A stretch of 32,520 nt of DNA from a virus: IMG/VR virus record IMGVR_UViG_3300035158_001279, positions 1 through 32,520 of that record; one strand, written 5' to 3'. The notes beneath the pieces were generated by a model. It made no database searches and was not told the DNA's origin. It saw only the letters and a list, made by a program, of their open reading frames with translations. A program made the position numbers and the translations under genes. Positions 27,793 to 32,520 of the stretch are shown in pieces. Position 1 is the first letter of the stretch; every line of letters begins with the position of its first letter.

Positions 27793-28038
27793 TCAAATTT
27801 CCTTCGTGGCGACGTCTGCTGGGATGCGGCCCGCCTGGCGCTCGAGCCAGTGCGGGTCCTCCTGGGCTGATAGCCCGACCTCGCGCTCGCGGATCTCCGT
27901 CGTCAGCGTCACGAAGTAGCCCGGCTGCCAGCTGTTCTCCAGGTGCAGGTCTATGGCCTTCTTGAAGGCCTGGTCAGGCACGCGGTAGATCCGCTCGCCA
28001 TCCGGCGTTGTCACGACTGTAACCACGTGTCCGCCCAT
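27793..28038 (-). CDS. Small phage protein, function unknown
   Basis: An 81-residue protein, MGGHVVTVVTTPDGERIYRVP, then QAFKKAIDLHLENSWQPGYFVTLTTEIREREVGL, a short alpha/beta domain with no recognised family. The ATG at 28038 follows GAGG by 5 bases and lies directly after the HNH stop (TAGCATG), so it is chosen over a start 24 codons earlier. It stands between the HNH nuclease and the ParB-domain gene in the minus-strand operon. Confidence 0.65.
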   Translation of the reverse strand: MGGHVVTVVTTPDGERIYRVPDQAFKKAIDLHLENSWQPGYFVTLTTEIREREVGLSAQEDPHWLERQAGRIPADVATKEI

Positions 28039-28039
28039 G

Positions 28040-28327
28040 CTATCCTCTGCTCTTTCCGTCCCAGTACTCCCGATACGCCGTCTCGTCGTAGCAGTAGCCG
28101 TAACGCTCATGCAGGATCCTCAGCAGGCGGCGCCGGCCCTCATACGTCTCGTGTTCGATGTGACAGTCTCTGCAGAGACATATGAGATTCTTCTCCTCAG
28201 CCTTCAGCGATACGTAGCGCCGCGGCAGTACGTGCGCCACGTCCTGCGCGCCCCGCCAGCAGGACTGACAGATCCCCCGGTCGCGCTCGATGACGCGGAA
28301 GTAGGCGGCGCGCTGCCTAACCTCCAT
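28040..28327 (-). CDS. HNH endonuclease
   Basis: A 95-residue protein. CQSC (C20, C23) and CRDC (C52, C55) make the structural zinc site; DVAHVLPRR (H32), EEKNLICLC (N47) and CRDCHIEH (H56, H59) provide the HNH catalytic elements. The size is typical of free-standing phage HNH nucleases. In many cos-type phages such a nuclease works with terminase, but here it is on a different operon from terL. It could also be a homing-type or host-DNA-degrading nuclease. Confidence 0.85.
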   Translation of the reverse strand: MEVRQRAAYFRVIERDRGICQSCWRGAQDVAHVLPRRYVSLKAEEKNLICLCRDCHIEHETYEGRRRLLRILHERYGYCYDETAYREYWDGKSRG

Positions 28328-28553
28328 CCCATTCCAGCTTGTTCATCACGGCGCCCACAGCGGCAATCAGCGCCATGCCGGTCTGCACGCCGATGCCGTC
28401 GTGATTGAGGACCAGCAGCTCCAGGAGATCCGCCAGGACCGGCTGCTCCTGGGCGCACTCGATATAGGCCTGGGCGCAGCTCTGCTGGATGCAGAGCGTC
28501 CGCCAGGGGCCGGCCTTTTCCAGCTCAGGTATCATCTGGTCCCAGATTGTCAT
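28317..28553 (-). CDS. Small phage protein, function unknown
   Basis: A 78-residue helical protein, MTIWDQMIPELEKAGPWRTLCIQQSCAQAYIECAQEQPVLADLLELL, then a hydrophobic GVQTGMALIAAVGAVMNKL stretch. The start overlaps the endolysin stop (ATGA) and its end overlaps the HNH start by 11 bases. No family recognised. The C-terminal hydrophobic segment is too short and Asn/Lys-bounded to call a membrane span with confidence. Confidence 0.6.
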   Translation of the reverse strand: MTIWDQMIPELEKAGPWRTLCIQQSCAQAYIECAQEQPVLADLLELLVLNHDGIGVQTGMALIAAVGAVMNKLEWDGG

Positions 28554-31147
28554 AGGGCCTCAAACTCCGCTCGGTTGTGCTCAAACCATCTCCATTCGCT
28601 GCCGCCGGAAACGGTGAAAGCCGTCGCCGTCAGCACGCGTCCCTCCCGGCCAGGGACAGAATCGAAGACCAGCTTGTCGAAGCGGTCCATCAGCTTGACG
28701 TAGCGCGCCAGGTCCCCGTTGATGCACAGCGGCGACCGCCACCCGGCGCCGGCGTTCAGGCTGGGGATGTTCTTCTGCATCGCCTTGTGCCAGACGATGG
28801 TGCCCCCGATGGGGCCGCACTCGGTCAGGGCAAACTGCAGCTTCATTCCGAGCTTCTGGGCGATTTCGTCGTAACGGATAAAGCGCCCGGCGTAGTGGAT
28901 CCAGTCGCGCTCCAGCCATTCCTCGGTGCCGATGACAGGGAAGTAGCTGTGGTAGCCAAGATAGAACGGTATCCCGTCGTCGTGGACCGCTTTCAGCGGC
29001 GACAGCAAGAGCTCCATCTCTGGGCCGTGCTCCGGGTTGCCCACGGCCACGTTGGCGACGCAGGCGACAGCGCCCAGGTTCAGCGAGTGCAGCTTCCGCG
29101 CGTACTTGGCCGCAAACAGCCCCACGCGCCGGATGTCCTCGACAGCGCCGCAGGCCACGGTCTCGTTCAGGTCCTCGACGATAAACGGCTTCCCCTGGTG
29201 GATGTTGTACAGCTCCTGGATCTCCGGCATCTGCCAGGCAATCAGGCGGTTGACGGCCTCGTCCAGCCCGCCCAGGTGGTCCGGGTAGTAGATGAAGTCC
29301 TTCCAGTTGTTGTAGACCTTCCGGTAGATCACCAGCGTCTCGGGGCTGACCTCCTTCAACCATCTGGCCTCACCCGCGCAGTGGCAGAACTTGATCGCCC
29401 GAAGCGGCTTGCCCTCCGCCTTCTTGCGCTGCACGTACTCGGGCAGCCCGGCCCGGTTGGCCTGGACGTGGAAGCTGCGCAGCGTCCAGTTGCTTCCCGC
29501 GGGTGGGGTGGGGGGCTGCGGCGGGGTCGGCGGGGTCGGCGGCGTTGGTGGGTCCTCACCCAGAAGCGCCTGCAGGCGTCCGTAGAAGTCCGCCTTCCAG
29601 CCGGTGTGCCAGCCGGGGCACTCCGTCTGGGCGTAGTCCCGGTGGCCCTTGACTCGCTCCAGGGTGACGTCCATCTCGGGGTGACGCACTGCCCAGGCCG
29701 CGACCTTTACCGCCGCGTCCAGCTGGGCATCGCTGGGCCGGTACTCGTGCAGCCGCCCGGCCATGCCCACGCTGATGTTGACGTTCTGGTTTCCGGTGTT
29801 GTCGTGCCACAGGCCGCTCTCCAGGGGCTCGCAGAGCAGGACCTCGCCCGTCTGGGTGATCCAGATGTGGTACTGGATCGAGGGCAGCCCGCCGTACTTG
29901 GCGATGCAGACTTTGGCCGTGGCGTGGGGGCTGTCGGACAGCGTGTGGTGGATCGTCACGCCCTTGATCTGCCCCAGCGTCCGCTGCCACCAGCCGTTTT
30001 GCGCCTTCAGCGTGGCGTGGGTGAAGGTGCTGCACGTTGCCAGCTCGCTCGAGATGTCCCGGTCCCAGATTGTGAGGTCGCCCTCACCGCAGAACACCAC
30101 ATCGACGCCGGGATAATACGTCGCGTAGAAGTCAATAAACGCCTGCCGGTCTGCGGCTCGGATGTCCCAGAGGTTGGCGATGCGTTTGTCCAGGTCGCCA
30201 ATACCGGCCTGGTCGTAGGACCCGCCGGCCATCTCCCGGCTGCGCCGCCAGCCCGTGAGGAAGATCTCGGCGGCGCGTTCGTCGGTCGCGCCTTCTGGTA
30301 TCACGTTGACGGTGCTCTTGTACTGCACCCGCGGCTTGCCCCGCGTCAGGGGTTCTTCGACGACGTCCAGCCGGCAGTCGTCCCAGTAGGCGTCCGAGGT
30401 CTGGAAAGGCCAGAGGCTGGAGGCCTTGAGGTAGACCACCGCGCGCCCGTTCGTGGGCGCCGTGAAGCGGACCGCCGGCACGTTGAAGAAGCCGTTGTAG
30501 ATGTGTGCGCCGCGCGACCACTGCACTTCGTCGGAGAACGGATCCGGCTCGCCGAAGCTGACGCCCACCTGGAAGAGGAAATTGCCCTTTGCATCGTTGA
30601 CGGGGTTGGCGCTCAGCGGTGGGATCTCGTCCGGGTCCCAGCGCACAAAGTCATAGCCCGCGCCCTCGGACCACCTGGCGTCGCCCGCATGGGCGTAGAC
30701 CAGCTTGCACTTGCGGTTTATGCCTGTGCCGCACTTTGAGCACGCGGCGTGGTCCTCGCCGCCGGGGACCTTCACGGCGTTGCCGCAGTTCCAGCACCAG
30801 TAGAGATTGGGATCTCGATGGTTGCTCCATGCGTGGGCCAGGGCGTCGAAGCTGTACGTTGCGCCCGGGGTCAGGCCTTCCACGACCTGGTAAAGCCCCG
30901 CGTTCTGCCGCCCGTAGTAGGTGAACGACTGCAGGCCCCAGCTGCCCTCGGCAATCCGCAGCGGGTCCAGGAAGGGCGCCTGCTTGGGGATGACTTTCAT
31001 CTCCGGGCGCCGGTATAGGCCCTCGGCCCACCAGGCCACCCAACCTTCCGGCACGTATACCTCACCGAACTCTTGCCCGGTGTGCGTCTTGCGCGTCCAG
31101 CCGCCGGGGCCGGACACGCCCTCAAAACTAGGATTGACTAGCCCCAT
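28550..31147 (-). CDS. Modular endolysin: amidase plus glycoside-hydrolase-like domain
   Basis: An 865-residue, multi-domain cell-wall enzyme. Residues 1-265 are a beta-rich carbohydrate-binding-like region with an inserted zinc ribbon (C118-x2-C121 and C136-x2-C139). Residues about 275-390 form a further domain. Residues 395-530 are an N-acetylmuramoyl-L-alanine amidase (Amidase_2/PGRP) with VTIHHTLSD (H400/H401), GHRDYAQTECPG (H502, C510) as zinc ligands. A Pro/Thr linker follows (532-550). The last 315 residues resemble a clan GH-A glycoside hydrolase barrel, with VEDLNETV (N661-E662) and FALTECGP (E776) as candidate acid/base and nucleophile. The ATG at 31147 follows AAGGAG by 4 bases. 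No holin is next to it except the membrane protein at 32230. Such length is unusual for an endolysin. Confidence 0.85.
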   Translation of the reverse strand: MGLVNPSFEGVSGPGGWTRKTHTGQEFGEVYVPEGWVAWWAEGLYRRPEMKVIPKQAPFLDPLRIAEGSWGLQSFTYYGRQNAGLYQVVEGLTPGATYSFDALAHAWSNHRDPNLYWCWNCGNAVKVPGGEDHAACSKCGTGINRKCKLVYAHAGDARWSEGAGYDFVRWDPDEIPPLSANPVNDAKGNFLFQVGVSFGEPDPFSDEVQWSRGAHIYNGFFNVPAVRFTAPTNGRAVVYLKASSLWPFQTSDAYWDDCRLDVVEEPLTRGKPRVQYKSTVNVIPEGATDERAAEIFLTGWRRSREMAGGSYDQAGIGDLDKRIANLWDIRAADRQAFIDFYATYYPGVDVVFCGEGDLTIWDRDISSELATCSTFTHATLKAQNGWWQRTLGQIKGVTIHHTLSDSPHATAKVCIAKYGGLPSIQYHIWITQTGEVLLCEPLESGLWHDNTGNQNVNISVGMAGRLHEYRPSDAQLDAAVKVAAWAVRHPEMDVTLERVKGHRDYAQTECPGWHTGWKADFYGRLQALLGEDPPTPPTPPTPPQPPTPPAGSNWTLRSFHVQANRAGLPEYVQRKKAEGKPLRAIKFCHCAGEARWLKEVSPETLVIYRKVYNNWKDFIYYPDHLGGLDEAVNRLIAWQMPEIQELYNIHQGKPFIVEDLNETVACGAVEDIRRVGLFAAKYARKLHSLNLGAVACVANVAVGNPEHGPEMELLLSPLKAVHDDGIPFYLGYHSYFPVIGTEEWLERDWIHYAGRFIRYDEIAQKLGMKLQFALTECGPIGGTIVWHKAMQKNIPSLNAGAGWRSPLCINGDLARYVKLMDRFDKLVFDSVPGREGRVLTATAFTVSGGSEWRWFEHNRAEFEAL

Positions 31148-31400
31148 CTTGCTCCTTGAACCAGTAAATTCTCACCTGGCACCCGTCCAGTGAGACGAAT
31201 TTGGTGTCCAGTATCCCGGCCTGCACCAGCTCGTTGAGCTTCTTCCACGAGCTGGTGTCGGCCATTCCCGTGTCCTGCCGGAACCTCTTGCGGGTAAACG
31301 CCCCCGGCGGTATGTGTTGTGAACTCGCCTTCACCAGGTCCCGGTACGCCTGCGTCTCGTCGAACTCCGGGTCTATGATCGTTACCGTCCGAGTCTCCAT
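31128..31400 (-). CDS. Small winged-helix-like protein
   Basis: A 90-residue protein, METRTVTIIDPEFDETQAYRDLV, then PPGAFTRKRFRQDTGMADTSSWKKLNELVQAGILDTKFVSLDGCQVRIYWF. The helix-turn-helix plus final strand pair layout resembles a winged-helix DNA-binding domain, in which VQAGILDTKFV...CQVRIYW would be the wing. The ATG at 31400 follows GAGGGG by 6 bases. It overlaps the C-terminal extension of the phosphoesterase ORF and the first 20 bases of the endolysin gene. It is a possible lysis or late-gene regulator. Confidence 0.72.
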   Translation of the reverse strand: METRTVTIIDPEFDETQAYRDLVKASSQHIPPGAFTRKRFRQDTGMADTSSWKKLNELVQAGILDTKFVSLDGCQVRIYWFKEQDGASQS

Positions 31401-32226
31401 CAGTTTCCCCTCTAACAAACGCCCTTCTCTTCGGCTTATAGCGCACCTTGTCCAGCGTTATCTCCTCTTCGGTCACCAGAAAGATGTTTCCCCCTACCTT
31501 TGGCCGCTGATAAGCCCGCCCGCGTCCCGACCAGTAGAAGGTCCCCAGCTGCCAGGGCGGTAAGAACAGCGTCCTTATGGGGTGGTTGTCGTAGCTGTCT
31601 TCGTCGTGGTGCACGTGTCCGAACACCACGGTCTCCGGCCATTCCTCTTCTCCAAAGTATTCGTACAAGAGCGCCAGGGCCGTCCTGTTCGCGCCGCCGC
31701 CCTTGGTCCACGGCAGCTGCGAGTTGCTTGTTGGTGCGTGGGCAAAGCCGAACCGGCGTCCGCAGATCTCGAGCGGGAGCCAGTCCCAGGATGCGGTGCC
31801 TTTCGCGGTGTCGCGGACGGCCCCGATCTCTCGGGCGATGCGCTCTTCGAACCAGCCCACGCCGCCGGTGTGTGCCTCGGTGCCCCGCACGATGTAGGTC
31901 CGGTCGGCGGTGTCCAGCACCGGCACCAGCAGCGACAGCCCGTTGTTGATGATGTCCGACTCGTTGACGCTGATCAGCTGGTACTGGCTGTGTTTGTTCA
32001 GGTCGACCAGGTCCCCGTTGATGACGGCGTGGACCGGGACGCCCAGCTGGCGCTTGAGCCGCCACACGCGGCCCCAGAAGTCATGCCAGCACTTGAGCAG
32101 CCACTGCTGCGAAGGGCTCGGGTAGTAGAGGCCTCCGTCGTCGCGCACGAATACCTTGGGGCAAAGCCCCGGAGTGGAGTTAGAGTGCAGGTCGGAGACG
32201 ACGGCGAGTATGGCCGCTTCTCCCAT
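31138..32226 (-). CDS. Calcineurin-like metallophosphoesterase, C-terminus extended out of frame
   Basis: A 362-codon ORF whose first 272 residues make a metallophosphoesterase: SDLHSN (D12, H14), NGDLVD (D72), GTEAH in place of GNHE (115-119), FAHAP (H163) and GHVHHD (204-209). Asn of GNHE is replaced by Thr, a notable difference. It resembles phage phosphoesterase/exonuclease-type proteins with unknown substrate. From about residue 273 the sequence is a shifted reading of the small winged-helix gene and has no phosphoesterase character. A TAG at 31412-31414 in a neighbouring frame (one-base indel away) marks the likely true end near KPKRRAFV. The ATG at 32226 follows an A/G-rich site. Confidence 0.83.
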   Translation of the reverse strand: MGEAAILAVVSDLHSNSTPGLCPKVFVRDDGGLYYPSPSQQWLLKCWHDFWGRVWRLKRQLGVPVHAVINGDLVDLNKHSQYQLISVNESDIINNGLSLLVPVLDTADRTYIVRGTEAHTGGVGWFEERIAREIGAVRDTAKGTASWDWLPLEICGRRFGFAHAPTSNSQLPWTKGGGANRTALALLYEYFGEEEWPETVVFGHVHHDEDSYDNHPIRTLFLPPWQLGTFYWSGRGRAYQRPKVGGNIFLVTEEEITLDKVRYKPKRRAFVRGETDGDSDGNDHRPGVRRDAGVPGPGEGEFTTHTAGGVYPQEVPAGHGNGRHQLVEEAQRAGAGRDTGHQIRLTGRVPGENLLVQGARWG

Positions 32227-32229
32227 GTC

Positions 32230-32520
32230 CTATCTCTCCCCTTCTTCCAGGTTCTCAGGATCGAATCCCATGCGGCGCACGAAGCGGCATACTGTGTTGT
32301 AGAGTCTCAGGATCCGGTCGTAGTCGTGTTTCAGGTCCTCGTACTTCTGCTTGTAGTGGGCCAGCTCTTCCTCCAACTCCTCGATCCGCACCCGCAGCTG
32401 CCTCCCGATCTCTGCCAGGGCCTCGACGTCGGCTTTGCGCACGGTCGACTTTGCGGTGTAGAGTGAGATAATCAGGGCGCCGATACTTGCAATGATGGCT
32501 GCGATGGGTTGCCAGTCCAT
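32230..32520 (-). CDS. Membrane-anchored coiled-coil protein (lysis-related?)
   Basis: A 96-residue protein. A single N-terminal membrane span (residues 5-22, IAAIIASIGALIISLY) is followed by a long coiled coil (24-70, KADVEALAEIGRQLRVRIEEL ... YKQKYEDLKHDYDRILRL). This layout fits anchored holin/spanin-like or receptor proteins near lysis genes and phages' small membrane proteins in general. The ATG is the last codon of the window, so upstream promoter and ribosome site cannot be seen. It is 3 bases from the phosphoesterase ATG, so both probably share a transcript with the endolysin. Confidence 0.72.
   Translation of the reverse strand: MDWQPIAAIIASIGALIISLYTAKSTVRKADVEALAEIGRQLRVRIEELEEELAHYKQKYEDLKHDYDRILRLYNTVCRFVRRMGFDPENLEEGER

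Noticed and set aside
1-32520. Genome-wide TAG recoding as the reason for the in-frame TAG at 3155
   Set aside because: TAG is a plain stop in several genes (stops at 814, 7354, 11261, 14215, 15892, 31138, 32230) followed by normal new starts.
1-32520. CRISPR arrays, tRNA genes, diversity-generating retroelement, integrase/att site
   Set aside because: No regular DNA repeats with spacers, no cloverleaf sequences, no reverse transcriptase or template/variable repeat pair, and no recombinase were found by reading both strands. The protein repeats at 814-2691 are degenerate at the DNA level.

Overview
The window is a nearly complete structural and lysis block of a tailed double-stranded DNA phage (or prophage) with siphovirus morphology and GC-rich DNA. 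The evidence is a canonical packaging/head/tail order with a long tape measure protein, a distal tail protein, a Gp37-like hub and a lambda-type tail chaperone frameshift, with no sheath or contractile baseplate genes. No integrase, DNA polymerase, primase or helicase is present, so the replication and integration functions lie elsewhere or come from the host. The host cannot be named from this sequence. The Gp37-like hub and the large modular amidase endolysin would fit a monoderm host, but that is inference. Both window edges coincide with gene boundaries (a stop codon at 1-3 and an ATG at 32518-32520), so the window looks trimmed to genes.

Layout. (A) 23,076 down to 1, minus strand: probable small terminase, large terminase, DUF1073-type portal, SPP1 gp7-like minor head protein, three small proteins (one with two membrane segments), then a promoter plus structured leader at 18,009-18,150. 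It continues with a fibre-tail adaptor-like protein, protease with nested scaffold, decoration protein, encapsulin-like major capsid protein, a small protein with an E3-binding-like domain, four connector/completion proteins, a triple C2H2 zinc-finger protein, tail tube, G/GT chaperones joined by a -1 slippery site, tape measure, Dit, fibre, Gp37-like hub, and a set of tail-tip/adhesin ORFs. (B) 23,151-26,508, plus strand: a short putative early operon driven by two near-consensus sigma70 promoters. It encodes a small unknown protein, a RadC/JAMM protein, a ParB-like protein, a small Cys protein, a MerR/excisionase-type HTH protein and a radical SAM protein. (C) 32,520 down to 26,573, minus strand: a membrane/coiled-coil protein, metallophosphoesterase, small winged-helix-like protein, 865-residue endolysin, two small unknowns, an HNH nuclease, a ParB-nuclease-domain protein and a methyltransferase. 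Operons B and C converge on a bidirectional terminator at 26,530-26,560.

How it fits together. Three strong promoters (one minus-strand at the head operon, two plus-strand early) all carry the same inverted repeat TGAC-N4-GTCA over the -35 box. The head promoter carries two copies 21 bp apart. This suggests one regulator links early and structural expression. The two early promoters additionally share phased GAGTTT repeats and an almost identical 5' leader.

Most unusual region: 814-4525. Three ORFs share a roughly 22-residue Ala-rich repeat (consensus LAA..LA.SATPD.A.LAV.RA, about 30 copies in all) and two paralogous beta-type domains. They are separated only by one in-frame TAG codon and by a one-base frame change at a G5 run, as if a single adhesin of about 1,236 residues were split or recoded. 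Two further long out-of-frame overlaps (27,027-27,166 and 31,138-31,400) look like single-base indels or stop loss.
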